Shown here piece after piece: positions 1 through 39,600 of a stretch of 64,000 nucleotides of DNA; within the stretch, counting starts at the first letter, position 1; each line of letters opens with the position of its first letter. The notes beneath the pieces were generated by a model. That model saw only the letters and a list, made by a program, of their open reading frames with translations, did not search any database and was not told the DNA's origin. The stretch covers positions 7,788,120 through 7,852,119 of the forward strand of contig CM024190.1 in the NCBI GenBank assembly GCA_013433145.1, written 5' to 3'. Origin of the DNA: Ascaris suum (taxonomy: Eukaryota; Nematoda; Chromadorea; Rhabditida; Ascarididae). Position numbers and translations under genes: made by a program.

Positions 1-734
1 ACATCTTTCTCAATGAGGTTTTTCATTTTCGGTAAACTTTGATATGCTGTTGAGGTTTCCATATTGGAGGTATATTTAAATGAGAACACCTGTAATGCAC
101 CTCATATTTCAATAATCATCGACCGTTTTGCTATTAGAAAACGTTTGCATAGATTGTTTGCCACTTAATAATAATTAAAGATGCCATATGCAGCAAAAGT
201 TTTAGTTGGTTGGCCATTTCTCCATCAAGAAATTTGTAAAGAATCCACCGTTGATGAGGATGTCTATTAGCAAGATTCCTGTTCTTCTGAAGACCTCTCT
301 CAATATTCATTTCCTCAGTGGCGATTACTTACTTAATCTCGAGTCAGCAACAAAACAAAGTTTATTGCTCTCAAAAGCTAACGACTCTCTTAAGTGGCTC
401 ATTCACCTCTCCTCCCCCTCCCCTCTTCCCTCCCCCCCCCCCCCCCTCTATCTCCTGAAAAGCGAGCAATACTCAGCGCAGCACCCCCTAAACACCTAAT
501 TAAACAACTCATCGACATCTTCATTTTCTCAACGTTTGTTATCTTCAACAAGCAACAGATGTTCACGTAGATCAGGTAAGCGTCTTAATGAGAACATCTC
601 GTATCTCACCATAACGAATAATTTTATGGGAAACGTTGTGAAAAATGAAAATTTCGCATGTAATAGACGCAATATTTACGCTAAATTGGTTCATTCGCTG
701 ATTTTATGCTTGAAGTTGTTTTTTTTTAGCCATT

Positions 735-923
735 GTGACAAAGGCTGTTGAAATTCGGAAACGAAAAATGCTAAATGAATTTGCGTTCAAGGGTCAACAA
801 TATGATGCATTCGATGTTCAAGTCTACAATCTACGCTTAGATATTCATATAAGTGTAAATGTGTATGATTGTATATTTGTATTGAATCCAGAAATGTCGT
901 TATTCGAAATAGTTGATATTTAA
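735..923 (+). CDS. Candidate terminal exon of an unidentified upstream gene
   Basis: The exon follows TTTTTTTAG at 729. The frame reads IVTKAVEIRKRKMLNEFAFK, then GQQYDAFDVQVYN and on to a TAA at 921-923. An upstream donor AGATCAG|GTAAGC at 574 would join in phase, but the frame before it is closed by a stop at about 495 with no ATG or acceptor, so the gene cannot be completed. Confidence 0.2.
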   Translation: MTKAVEIRKRKMLNEFAFKGQQYDAFDVQVYNLRLDIHISVNVYDCIFVLNPEMSLFEIVDI

Positions 924-1669
924 ATATGGATGCGATATGGTATTCTGTGAACTTGCATTTTCATTTCTTCGATACCATGCAAAAAAAATTTGCACTATAG
1001 TAACCTTAATGGCCGCCATGAATGAAACATGCAATAACGCTGCCAGAAAACTTTTTTTTTTTCTAGCATGAGAACTTCGGAAGCCATTATTGACAAAAAT
1101 TTGGCATCGAAAAATGTCGACATTAGCGTAAAATGAGTCTCATCACGAAATCAATGCTTTCAAATATGCATATCTTCACAGGTTGTTCATAGAAGAGATT
1201 CTAAACTCATATTTTATATAATGGATAACAAGGAATTTTAATATACGAACTCACCTATTCATTTCAACTTAGAGGTTTGTTTTTCAGGGACGACACATAA
1301 ATTAATCATACTAGCTTAATCCGATCGTGAATGCTCTTACCTCACAATAACAGCGGATCATTTATCCTTAACTTGAGAATATTTGTCGATTGATGAATTC
1401 AACGCATTATACAACGTAGTTCTCTGCACGCACGTTCTTACACATTTCGCGGCAGTTTTTTTTTTTGTGCCTCTTCATCGAAATTCCATCACTTTTCGGC
1501 ATTTTACATCGGCATTTCGTATTTCGAAATAGAAATTTTTTTTTTCTCGAAATTCTTCAACGCTTTTATTATTGCGTATTTATTTATGTGCCAACATATC
1601 AAATGTGTGCTTCAATTTAATTTCTTAACTAATATTTAAAATTATTCAGAAAATTCGAATAATGATTTC

Positions 1670-1671
<2 letters not shown>

Positions 1672-1763
<92 letters not shown>
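1672..1763. repeat. (TA)46 microsatellite
   Basis: An uninterrupted TA dinucleotide run in the region upstream of HMBOX1. Confidence 0.99.
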
Positions 1764-1764
<1 letters not shown>

Positions 1765-4190
1765 GATGGAATATTACGAAATACTATAGAATTTTTGTAT
1801 TTTCTATTAGCAAAAGTGGGAAAATATTTAATAGGAGCTGAATTGCTGTTTCATCATTGCTGTCAAAATCAATTAAGTGAACAAATTCAATCTAATGCAT
1901 TTATAAATTTAATAATCAAATAAGCGTCGAATGAGGGAGAAAATATAGAATCTATGATGTAATGTTTTTGTAATAAAGTATAAGACTCAAAAAAAAAATA
2001 GTTTGAAATATAGAGGGGGAAATTTATTCATCGTTTTTCTATGCTGTAATCTTTTTTTTTTTTTTTTTTTGCTATTATTGCATTTTCAATATCGATAAAT
2101 AAAAAAAAAAAAACGCTCAACGAAGAAAAAAAGTTTCACTCCTGTGTGTTAACGAAAAGGTCCAGAAATACTCTAGAGAGAGAACTGCAATAATCAATGA
2201 TAGGAATAGTCGAGAAGAAAATTGCTTACTTCAATGGAAAAATTGAATTCTTTTAATTGTCTTCAACGTATTGAGCATTTCTTTTCGCAACGAATCGGTG
2301 ATGATGTTTCATAGAATTTTTTCATTTCAGATTGTATTACATATAATCTTGATTTTTTCGAGTTTTTTAGTTTAGATGTTATTACTACATATATGGGAAT
2401 ATAGAATGATAATAGAGCGACTATAGAGTTATATTAAATCGTTGAAGAAAAAAAAAAATTAGAAATCACTTAAGAATCTATAAAAAAATTAACGTTGTGT
2501 TATATTTTAATTCGCGTATTTCAATTTTTCTTTGCTCATTTTAAGTAACTTTTAAGTAACGTTCGTATAAAGTAGGAGAAAATGTTGTTTTCGTTTTTTT
2601 TTTTTTAATAAATTGTAAGGATATTGATACGACGGAAACAATGTGGCACTTTTTATCACTTAATGGCTAATAGAAGTCTATTAGGAATCTCTTTTCTTTG
2701 CCAAGTATGTGCTGTTCTTTTTTCGAGAGATATTTAATAAGAATTTGGAATTGAAAAAGATTAAGAGTCATTAAAGAGTGGTTTCTTAGAGGTTTATTTT
2801 TTAATGTGAAATTATCTTATCTTATTTAACAAAAATAGTCTCTGCTGAATTAAATGATCGCATCTTTTCTGCCCTTCATATTTTGCCATTGCTGCTATCG
2901 TCAAAGCATGCCTTTTTTTTGGGGGTATGGGAGGTGAAGGCAAGGGCACAATAAGTGTAAAAATAATTCCCTACGGCTATTATGATGAGGACGTTTTATA
3001 CGCTTTCTTTCTGCCTCTACGATTGTTTTGTTTTGTTTTTTTTTTTAATTTAACGAACGACGAAGGTAAAAACTAAAGAAGTAGTAAAACTTCGAGCCCA
3101 AGATTAAGTGGCAAAATTTCGGTTTACCTGAATGCGTTACCGATAAAATTTATAGGCCTCAAATTTCTAAATAAAAGTTCAAAGTTTCTAAGTAAATCAT
3201 CACAAAAATCGCCTCATACTGATTTAGAAAAATTGTGCGAATTTCCAATTTGCTCTTACTACCTCGAAAGCTCTCTTCGATCGTTAGATCATCGATAAAA
3301 GAGCCGTCAATGAAAGTGAAGCGTTAATTGTAAACTTGCTGTTTGCTATATGACGTCAGAATGGGAGCAAAGTTTGTGAAAACGCAAATCGTAGCAACCT
3401 GTCTAGTTCACTTCTCAACTTGCTCGTTGAACGTAACTTATGTGCGTATGTCTGAATGTTGCACGATAATGGGGGCGGTTGCACTTAAAGAAGCCATGGT
3501 CAGGGAAAAGCACTGAGGGAGAGGAAGGAGTGGCAGAAAGAAGAAAAACATTTTTTAATCGGAGTATATTACTTCACTCCTATCTACGTAAACCTATCGC
3601 CCTCTGAATGCAAGTAGTGTGGATTCGAAATTGCTGACGCGTTCGCATTGATATACGACCGAAGTCTATTGCTACTTATAGAATGGGCGTTACATAATCA
3701 TATTTCTTAAGCACTCGTTCCATCTCATCCACCACAGACTCGTTTGTGCAAACACATATTTAACTCTTCGGAAGCTTGATTTGTGAAGGAGGGTTGGCCT
3801 ATACAACTAAAGCGAGGATAGAGAGGGGATAGTCTGATTATTGATCATATTCATCAATTGAAAATATTCAAAAAAAAATTACCACTCTAAAGCTGTAATA
3901 TTATTTTCTACTTTAATAGTCGTTGTCCCTATTGTACAGTATCACTCTGATGAATACACAACGTACAGTAGGCACTATTTTATGAATGGACAGCGGTATC
4001 CTTCTTGGAATGCGAAACGAATAATAGCTCGTTGACGCGCATCGAATGAACCATTTCGTTATCGTATGACAATCAAGACAGATAATACATCCACACAAAT
4101 CACTTCACACAAAAACAATAACCATTGCAACACCTCAGATCATTTCAAAAATTTTGTATTCATCAAAACGTTTCGAAAGAAGTTTACTTT

Positions 4191-4316
<126 letters not shown>

Positions 4317-5710
4317 TGCTCGCTTGCTTCCTTCTTTAGATCAACTTTTCTGCCACACCTTTGCGCCAGTAAGTTAGTAGAATTTGAGAGAAAAAAAGTG
4401 ACATGAGTTTAAAAAATGCTAAGCGGAAGGCGTTCGTCGAATTCGGTTGCCTTGAATAGTTTTACGACTAACAGTTATTGGAAGCACTCATAATATAATG
4501 AATTACCACATTAAGGTGTAACGAGTGATGTGGAAAGCGTAGAGACACGCCAAGCTATCATATACTCAAAGTTTCTATATCATTCGACATCAACGTATCG
4601 TCATCACTCTAACGAATGAAGAGAGAATTTTACTCTACTAGTTTTCCACTTCTATTAGAGCAAAAATTGTATTACATTATATATTACCTCAACTATAACG
4701 ATGTATTATTTTAACCGGAAACACATTGCAGTGATATATTTCCATGCAAATCTTAATAATTAAAAATACCAATACCTTATGCACCATATTTCGTTTCTAT
4801 CGAAATTCAAAAGACATTTCTTCTTGTAAGAAATTTTCATCGTAAACGGTCTCTATTATATATATGCTGTTTTCAGAAATGATGAATACCATCAAAGATT
4901 GTAATGCATTTGCTGATCCTCCTTGTTGACACCATAAAAAGCTATAAATATTCATAGTTGTTCACTTTTTGATATTTTGTGTTGTTGTTGTTGTTTTTCT
5001 TTCTTTCACTATTTCGACGCTCTAAATGCGCTTCATATGGAAGTTCATCTAAGCGAGTCTGAGTTTTATCTAAATGATTAGTAGTTGCAACAGATGAGCG
5101 TAGAAAGTTGTGGTGATTTAAATTGTTTTGAATAATTTAAAGCCTATAAGAAAAAAAGCAATTGATGGACTAATCGTTCAATTTGAATTAAATCAAGTCA
5201 TCTATTGCTTATGAATGTCAACCGACTTTCGTTGATACGATGATACTGTGATACGACTGATAAGCTCGTATTCATTCATAAAACACAAAATTGCTATGTG
5301 TTTTACTAAAATGATTATATGATGAATGAAGGCATTTGGTTTACCCAAAAGACTTCCTGATTGTTGTTTTATACTCACAAACTGAGTTCTTTCCGTTTTT
5401 GATGAGCAAAAAAAAAAGCGTTACTAAGCGCTTTTGCATATTTTAATATGTGTAATCGAATGACCTCTCGTTAGTCTCATTCCAGCAATCACATATCGTA
5501 CCAGCTAGTTGGAATACGTCGCCGGTTGTTTTTATTACGCTGAGATCTACTGAAAAAAGACGTTTAATCGTACTCCGCGGTTGCTTTTCCGTTAACTTCA
5601 TAGTTACGTCATTAGGCAGCACAGTGAATTCGTGAATTTTTTATGAGGGTTAATCGAACTTATCTCGTCCTGAGGCGTTTGGCATAAACTGGAGCAGCAT
5701 TGAATGCTTA

Positions 5711-5720
5711 ACTGTTTCAG
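5711..5720 (+). promoter_or_regulatory. Probable spliced-leader acceptor for HMBOX1
   Basis: ACTGTTTCAG lies 7 bases before the inferred start codon. Nematode mRNAs commonly receive a spliced leader at such a site. No spliced-leader RNA gene was recognised in this window. Confidence 0.5.
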
Positions 5721-5727
5721 GTGAACG

Positions 5728-31397
<25,670 letters not shown>

Positions 31398-32106
31398 CTC
31401 GAGCTCATTGTTCTGTGTTTACACTCTCTTTCATTGTATACAACTTCCAAATCTGCCATGTCGACTTGCACACATACACGCTCATGCGCTCTTCACCTTT
31501 TCCGTCTCAACATTCGTTTTAGCGTTCATAGAACAACAGCTGTTCAGCAGCACCCCTCTCCCCCCCCCCCCCTTCTCCCTTCTCTGAACATTTATTTTCG
31601 GTGATCATGGAAAAGAAGCCTGTGTGTTATTTGAATTCCTCAAATATGTAGCTTGTGAATGATCGACAACTGACTCCTTACTTCCTTTCGTGAAGCAAAG
31701 GATTGCTTAGGAAAGTGATACACCTGCAAGTACAAGTGAGGACCTTTATCTGTTTCCTATGAAATAATCATCTATGGGTGGGGAGGTGAGGGGGGGGGGG
31801 TGAGGGAGGAAGGGGGTGTAGTTGGCGCTAGACGCAGATTTATACGGGATCCATAGGGCATGGTACTCGTTACTTGTTCGATTTTCGAAAAAATCATTTT
31901 CACTATCAACGCGTTTAATAGCTATATTCGAACAAAAGAACATCACTTTCTATAGAAAGCGTAATTTTTCTGCACAAAATTTCACATATTGCTGCCTTGA
32001 GAAAGAAAATACTTTTTGCATTGTGTAAACAAATTTTCGGTGCAGTCACCATATACAGAGTATATTTTCAAAGCTATCGTGTGGTACTCTAATTTTTTTC
32101 CTTTGA

Positions 32107-32112
32107 AATAAA
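32107..32112 (+). terminator. Candidate polyadenylation signal downstream of HMBOX1
   Basis: AATAAA lies about 710 bases after the HMBOX1 stop. I saw no closer canonical hexamer, but a nearer variant could be used instead. Confidence 0.3.
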
Positions 32113-32624
32113 TTTGATTTTCTATATATTCTATCACGTTGTACATTGCGTTTCATCGACGAAAATCTCATCAACTATGATTATATTGATCGATGAGGAA
32201 TTCTACTCAGGCATTATCAGCAACGAGCCCAATACTCATACTCTTTACGCTGCAAATGGTGATAACAACCACTTTAGAATGGTGACCTCATGTCGGTATG
32301 CATCTGTAAGAGAACGGAAAACTGACCTCACATACGAACCTTCTAGGATCCAATATCTCGAATGATTTTTTGCAGGCATAATTCCAAGAAAAACTACGTG
32401 TGAGGTCTGCTTCATTTTTTTTAAAAGTTTTTCAAAACGTTCGGCGATGTCACCGTGGTTGGAATAAAGGCAACAGCGTCATATAATCTGTTCATCTATG
32501 GCTGATTTTAAATTTTGGCCAATGATTCGTGTATAATAAACGGAAGACCCAAAACTGATGTTTCCTCAGTAGTAAGAAAAGTGATCACATCATAACTGTC
32601 TAGTCCATGGGCGCTAACAACATG

Positions 32625-32790
32625 CCCTTCGAACTGCACGCACTGGGCCATAGCGGAACTTGTCCACGTCCCGCCGAACCTGTTTCATCGTAACGTTGGT
32701 AACCCGTTGCGACCATAAGTGGTGGCCTTATGTAAGATAACCCGAGCAATCTCCCTTTCTCGTCTCCCGCTAAACACCCCACAAACGGTC
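32625..32790. other. GC-rich island B, 3' of HMBOX1
   Basis: CCATAGCGGAACTTGTCCAC followed by GTCCCGCC, and CCCGTTGCGACCATAAGTGG, align by eye with island A at 29430-29560, in the same orientation with an insertion of about 30 bases between the two blocks. Confidence 0.3.
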
Positions 32791-34734
32791 GAGGCCTCAC
32801 CTCAGTCGTTTCGTGCGCTGAAGTTTATAAGCATCTTTGCAGCAATTGATACTTCCTTTCGATAGGTAAACAGAAGTGAGCTTCGGATGACGGTTGCTTC
32901 TCATTCGATCCATTGCATGAAGATGAACGCATTCAAGGGTTTCAAAGGAGGCACTAATAAGATGCTTAATAACTGGGAGTTTGAAAGAAAAAACGTCAAC
33001 ACCATGCCATAATCTACGATCCTTGTGTGTTACAAGGTGAAATATATACCAACACACATAAGCGCATAACATTAAGCACATATTAGACCAAAAATCATTG
33101 TTGAAGGTGCGTCGCGCTACAGATATGAACTCAAAATGTTTTAAGTCTTATTCAGTACATCCATACAATATCTACATGCCATTTTCTCATAATTTAGAGA
33201 TCTTTTTAGCTTGATTTCAACGTCTATATTAGGCGTTGAAATTTACAACGACAACTGATCAAGACAAAATACCTTTAAAACGAAGCGTACAAATTTTTTT
33301 TCCCCCATCAGCTGATTTATTAATCAAAACGATAGAGTGCAGCTAGCGCTCTATTTTGATTTCTCTATACGAATCACTCAAGATAGTCATGCCGGTAGCA
33401 TTCATTAATAAACCAGAAAAGGAGGAAATATCCGAGTGATCATCTACTTTTGGATGCAATTTTTACTGCAATAATTTTTTTCCAATTTTATAAACGTGAC
33501 CGTTAGAGTGTTTTATTTCGAGTATTTAGTTGTTGCAGATCTGTTTCGCAATTATATTACATCGGAAATTTAGTCTATGACCTTGCGCACACTAAACGAA
33601 ATGGCTTGTGGCAAGGTAGGCAGATATGATTCGCAAGCATTTGCTTCTTCTTCTTTTTTCTTTTTTTTAAACAAAAAAACAGGTTTTATTATGGTTGAGC
33701 GAACAATAAGGAGAAGAGATCTTACAGATGAAGAATATATTCACGTAACGAATAAATAAATATATTTTTACTTGAAGTGAGCGGAAAGCATTAGCGTTCG
33801 TTCTTCCGCCAAGAATAGACAGGAAATTCAGTAAACAAACGCAAAATATGACATGGAATTGAAAAGCGGCACATCGTTCAATATAAGATTTGTGGAAGAA
33901 ATAACGAGGCATAAAATGAGCATTGGCCACAATTGCAAGGGTCGACCGTTGAGAAGTTCATATTTTCCTCAGTTCGTTGGAGTTACCGTAAAACTCCATC
34001 ATTTAAAATTCACTTTGCCTTTCTATGGCTTTGATAAAATCTATAGATGGTTTTTGACCCGTAAATCGATTTAAAAATTGCAAGAAAAATTTTTTGTTCT
34101 ATCATGAAAGCTACCATCCAGGTTGGTTATGCAAATTTTCTCTATTAGAAGGGTTAGTTCTTCGGCTGAAGACGAAGTGCAGCTAGATTTCACCTTTTTT
34201 TTCGATAAGGTAAGCAATAAAGTTAGCGCAGTGTGCAGATACGAATGCACACACATACACAGATAGTCGCAGAAAATTTATCGACCCTCTCCTTGTGGCC
34301 TAGGAAACAATAAACCCACAAGTTGGGTTTATATTGGAGTGTACTCTCAACGAAAAGACCAGAACAACTCTATGGAAATGTAGGCAGGTGAGAAGTCCAT
34401 CTTTGATAATAATTGCCTGATTAGTATAGACGCATTTTCGCGTTTCGAAAATTTTCCCATCAATAAACGCTTCACCTCGGTTATTGTGTTCATCATATGG
34501 AAGTGGAGAAATGCGATCGCTTAAAATTCAAACGATCACGTCATATCTTGAAACTTTCAGCGAAGTCCATTATGACTTTCACGGATTCAACCTTTCCTTG
34601 ATTTGTTATCCGCGTAAATCCGTCGTGGGAAAATCGAAGACCATTCATCGACGAAACAGGTGCTACTAGTGACGCACAGAAAGGAATGTGTTCGAGATTT
34701 AAATGGATAGCAATTTAAAAGGACACAAAATTGA

Positions 34735-34855
34735 GGAGGTAGGAAACTAAAGGAAGAGAAATTTAGAGGGGAAGAAATTTAAGCGGAAAAAGGGATAGCA
34801 ATTAAGAGGGATAGAAATTCGAAAGGGATAGAAAGTTGAAGAAATAGAAAAACGG
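34735..34855. repeat. Degenerate purine-rich repeat
   Basis: Variants of GGGATAGAAATT(C/T)(A/G)AGAG recur about every 18-20 bases; the strand is almost entirely purine. Confidence 0.6.
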
Positions 34856-35122
34856 CGATAATCAAGTTATGGTGTGATGAAAATCCCCAACCGTGAGAAA
34901 CGTACGCTTCTAAGACCTCTACGTTTGAGGCAGAAGCTTTTACCTTGTTCATCCTTCTTAAGGCATCCATTTATTCTGTGAACCCTTAGCATTATCCTTG
35001 GCGCAAATTTCCCCGTCTTTATTTTAGTTGCTATCATCGCTATCCTTTCTCCTCTTTGTTTGGTGGAAAAATACCCAGCGCGGCTAGCATTTGGGTTTGC
35101 ATTACGCAACATCCTAGTGATT

Positions 35123-35173
35123 ACTCGTTGCGTGATGTCTCATCACTTCATGATGAGACATCACGCAACGAGT
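35123..35173. repeat. Perfect hairpin, 23-bp stem, 5-nt loop
   Basis: The arms 35123-35145 and 35151-35173 (ACTCGTTGCGTGATGTCTCA...) are exact reverse complements around CTTCA. TGATGTCTCACC and TGCATGATGAGA just downstream repeat parts of the stem. Confidence 0.95.
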
Positions 35174-35350
35174 CATTGCATGATGAGAATTAAAACTTTC
35201 TGATGTCTCACCTTCCTTATCGTTTACTTCGGAGGAGGTCACCACCAAAGAAATCCGCTAAGTTCCCTCCTACCAGACTTACTAACCCGTCGTTTTTTTA
35301 TTTCAGTCCTTTTAGCTTGAACGGGTAAGAAACGCAAAGTCAGTGAGCTG

Positions 35351-35713
35351 ATGTATAGGGAAATGAAACAAGGGGCCACTTTTCTCCATCCGCTGACAGT
35401 TTGTCACTGGGCGGAAAATGCACTTTATTTAAAATTCAGTTTCGCCACTGTGATGTCTTTAAAAAATACCTGTGGTTGGGTAAACTATCCCTACCTAACA
35501 TCCTTAATTAGTGTTACAACACTGATTGTAAAGGATACTGCACGTTTCCGCTTCTTTGGAAAAATACTTTTCGCCATCGTTGCATTTCGCCTTTGGAAAA
35601 AAAAAAACCTGCAAGGTATTTCGAAAGCAGCCAGAGCGGGACGAAAGAGCGAGCTGTGGACAAGAGTTGGTGGTGGTTTTTTTTTTTGTTTTGGAGACTG
35701 GTCTTACAGCTAA
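35351..35713 (+). pseudogene. 120-codon unrecognised frame between HMBOX1 and La
   Basis: The frame runs MYREMKQGATFLHPLTVCHW to a TAA at 35711-35713 with no obvious domain. It lies 30-40 bases after an acceptor-like TTATTTCAG. It sits in a GC-richer island with minus-strand open frames too (34867-35112), so it may be a relic of a mobile element or gene rather than an active gene. Confidence 0.15.
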
Positions 35714-36416
35714 GGCGTCTTTCTAGGATGTTAACGATAGGGCATTGTTTACTTTACAAAGTGTTATGATAGTAAAAGATGTTGCATCTTCATTTTCTGC
35801 CGAAGCCACCACACATCACAGGGCATTTCCCATATGGAGCAGATGATGCGAACAGAACAAAGACGTGGAACAACTAATATTTTGGCACTTCCCAAACTTT
35901 GCTTACAATTTTAGGATGTGCTGTGTGATCATTCTTCTCTGAAATATTTTTTAGCGGTTTCAACGCTGTACTTTCCGTGATATATCGTCTTCACTTTCTT
36001 CATGAACTTACAAAAGTGAAAAAAATTACACTGAGTGGAAATTCGCCTAAAATGTAAACTCAAATGGCATTTCAGTATTTGATAGATGTATACTGATATG
36101 TGTTCAGCAGAAAATTTAAGCTACTCTTCCGTAAATGTTTTCTAGAAGTGGGAGTTTTACGAGTCGGAATAGACCTAGGTATCGTTGTTGTTTTGAAAAG
36201 GTGGCTGATACCTTCAACATCTAATCTAGCCTGTTCGTAGCACGTCCAAATCACCAAATATTTTATTGTAACTAGATGGCTGAGATAAACTTAGAGAAGG
36301 CTGGCGGCGATGTGGTTACACTAAAGAGTCGATATGCACATATGCCTTTGCTACAGCGCGCGAATGCTTCGGTTGCGAACTGCACTACGTACATGTCGTT
36401 GCCGCCAGTTTGTGTT

Positions 36417-36424
<8 letters not shown>

Positions 36425-36447
<23 letters not shown>

Positions 36448-36451
36448 TCAG
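36425..36451 (+). promoter_or_regulatory. Probable spliced-leader acceptor for La
   Basis: An exceptionally long poly-T tract ends in CAG 16 bases before the La start codon. It could be a trans-splice site or the acceptor of a conventional 5' UTR intron. Confidence 0.5.
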
Positions 36452-36623
36452 CGTTGGTCTAGCCGTCATGTCCGAAGAAAAGAACGGGCTTTGCGAGGAT
36501 ACAGCGACGACAGCTGGGAAACAAGAAGGTACGACCGAGGTCGCCGTCAAACCTGAGAGTAGCACAACGAATGGCGGAGAGTCTTTATCGGAACTCAGTA
36601 AAAGAATCGTCGAACAAGTTGAA
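36452..36623 (+). CDS. ssb: La exon 1 (start codon at 36468)
   Basis: It follows a long poly-T tract ending TTTTCAG at 36451. Sixteen untranslated bases precede ATG. MSEEKNGLCEDT opens an acidic, poorly conserved N-terminus, and the exon ends with the first La-motif helix, ELSKRIVEQVE. The donor is GAA|GTAATA, phase 0. Confidence 0.93.
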
Positions 36624-39600
36624 GTAATATTTTTGATTGCACATCTTTATGTTATCGTTCTTACTCTTAAGAGTTATCCTATCGTTAACGGATTTCATAA
36701 GGCAATGTTTGGGGGCTTATATATGCCAAAAAGTTTCCTCAAAAAATCGAACGACACGTTTCAGCCCCATAACAGTTACATTGGTTATGTGTGTTCTTTG
36801 AAAGTCGTTTAGTAGGTATACCAAAAAATTGTTTTCAAGCGAAAGTTTCCGATGTACAAGACCATGGCGAGTGCTAATGATATCAAACAAGAATGGCTGA
36901 AGCATCAGACCAGTAATTTCGGTATTTTTTGGAGGACACTTTATAAAAGTTTGGCAGGGATAAGGGAAACGATTGCCAAATTTGATATCGCAGAAGAAAT
37001 GCGAAAAAAGTAAGGTCATTGATTTGCGCGGCGAAGTTTATACGATGTTTCGGCAATATCTGTCGTAATCTGCCGTACACAGTTTCCACAGAGATATGGT
37101 GACGAAGCATTCTGTATTACATTTGCGTATCTTCCCATCCACCGTTTCCACTCCCCTGATCCCCTCTCATCCACCTTTTCCACCCCTCCCCCCCCCCCCC
37201 TTCCTCCAGCACTTTAAACTCTTGGGCGGTGCCTTAGTAATGACATGGATTGCCAACGCAGCAGGCATATTTACTTTTCGCGTGCCGTTCAGTAGTTCAT
37301 CCTTATGAATATCAACCTCGTTCCAACGGGAGGAAGCGCGATACTCTTGCTGCAAGGGGATCCCTTCTTGAAATGTAATATTTTCATATTGGCTACAATT
37401 TCGACAAGCTTTTCGGGATCTTCAACATGCTTACGAGTCACTAAAAAATTGCTGCATTTTGTGCAATTTTTGCGCAGCTTTGGTTTTGCCTTCAATTAGG
37501 AAGTTGTGGTGTGCGCTTATTGTAGTATTTTCCTGATCGTATCTTTTCGATACCTTTGTTCTTTTTCACTATCAAATCACTCTTCTTTCAACTGATTCTT
37601 CGTCCTTTCTTCCTTAGTATGTCATCTGCTGCTATCGAGAATGACATTTTTATTTCCTCACTCTAGGCATTTTTGCAACATTTTCCTTCGCATCAGTTTC
37701 AGACACGTTCATTTGAACTTCCAATATGCGTAGACGGGGAAGCAGTAGCCATGAAACGAAAATATCAGTGAAAAGGAAAGAAAAGGCAATCAGCTGAAAG
37801 AAGAGTGACATTGGAATGCTCTAGATGGATGTTAGTTGAATTCGAAATGAAATTTGATGTTTTCTTTGTAAGTGTTTTGGGTTATCATTGGCAAAGATTT
37901 CATTTGGTGGTTATAACCTACTTCATACATATATGGATTAGTGAGGTATGAATGATGAATGGATCTGTTGACTTTTGATGTGAAGCGTAAAGCGAGAATG
38001 CTGGAAAAAGTTCTAGAGTAATTTTAAATTCGAAATTATACCACACTAGATGTGAACTCATCGATGAGGTTTATCCGAAGTATTTCATTGCCATAAATCC
38101 TGAAATATTTGCAAGCTGCAATTACGTAAATAAAGAGTGCGTCAAAATTTCTCTTCCGGCGACTTTCTGCATCTCGCTGATTTGTTTCTTTGTGTTGCTT
38201 AATGGAGTTGTCGGATTATTTGTGTTGTTTATTGCTGTCGTACGCTTTGACAGAGTGCTGCAATTGAAGATAAAATAGTCCACTTGCCTAAGTGCAATAT
38301 TTTTTGATGGAATACGAGGCAGAACTGTTATGGTCTTTCCTAATTTTCCGGACGCGGGAAGTAATTAGTTTTTGTCGATTGTGTGAACCCACGTTTGCCA
38401 CTTTACTACTTGGCGTTGCCGTCTCGTGCACTTCATTTCTGGAGGTGGCATTTATTTATATAATGCAGCTCGTCGAATTACATCACGTGTTTAGTGCATA
38501 ACCAATGATGTCATTGTAGTGCATCTCCACATTTGCAAAAAAATTCCTCTTAGCAGGTAGGTTTTGATGCCGATGAAAAGCGAAAAAAATAAAAATTTAG
38601 TTGATTTATTTTTAGTTCTACTTCGGCGACATCAATTTGCCACGGGACCGTTTCTTGCAAGATGAATTGAAAAAGGACGATGGGTGTAAGTGCTTATTGT
38701 CTTCATTACTATAACGTTGTTCATATTCTTTAATCAAAACCTTTATGTCCTGCTTTTGAAACTGGTTGAGTAAAATTTAAGCAGTGAGGGGGAAGGGGGA
38801 GGTAGAATGAATGAAAATTTTTCAAGCCTAATAAAATGGGATATGATACTAGTAGACACTGATGCATTATGCATTGAAGTCAATCAGAGAGAAAGGTCAA
38901 AAGTTGTGGGAGACAGCAAGGCATTCTCCACTAAGGTTGTAAATCATTGATGCATCATGTCAATATTCCACGGTACCATCCTATCTTTGGCTTGGAAATT
39001 TCTCAACAATCCTGACTGATTGCGAAACTTTTGCCTGTAAAAATGGTTTCCGTATGTCTGCACAAATCGCGTAGCCTTCTTTTAAACTGGTGAGCTGGGT
39101 ACAGGAAATATCAAACGTTTGATTTCTCCTGTATTATGCTTCAAATAGGTGAGCCGTTAACGCTTATTGAGCATAGAATATATGAGAGAAGACCCCTCGT
39201 TAGTTGCCCAAGCTCTTGTAATAGGCATATAGAGGAGATAAGCCCTGTGAGGTTTTCGTGGGAAATGAAAGTAAGAAGTTTCGTTGGTCCCTGATTTACT
39301 AAGTTAATTCACTTTTTGCGTACACGAAAAGTGAAGAAAAGAAAGATGGGGAGGGGGAGGATCTGAAATTGCTTAGATGTCATCGTTTCGGTGGTACAGA
39401 TATGACGTTCGGGTTTACCAGAGGTATAGGGAAGTAGTTATCTCAATGGTTTTAGTTCAGCATCGGAAACGTGATTTTTATTTGATGTTCCATCATTTCC
39501 TCCCCGCCATCTATATGCAATTGTTGCCGTTCCATTCACTTGATAAGTGCATATATTGAATTGAGTTCTTTGTTAAACGCAAACAACTGCCTACAACCGA

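Larger units (their letters stand above)
31398..36451. other. Intergenic region HMBOX1-La
   Basis: Contains HMBOX1 3' UTR sequence, C and G tracts, GC-rich island B, a purine-rich repeat, the 23-bp hairpin and an unrecognised 120-codon frame. No confident gene. Confidence 0.6.

Noticed and set aside
206..499. 97-codon frame at the start of the window
   Set aside because: No domain, ends in a poly-C tract read as prolines, and lacks splice-site support.
34310..34332. Short hairpin ATAAACCCA / TGGGTTTAT
   Set aside because: A nine-base stem is expected by chance at this scale and has no context.
36276..36467. Upstream in-frame extension of La (MAEINLEKAGG...)
   Set aside because: It reads through the poly-T acceptor and translates it as poly-Phe. 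The ATG at 36468 after the acceptor gives a normal La N-terminus.
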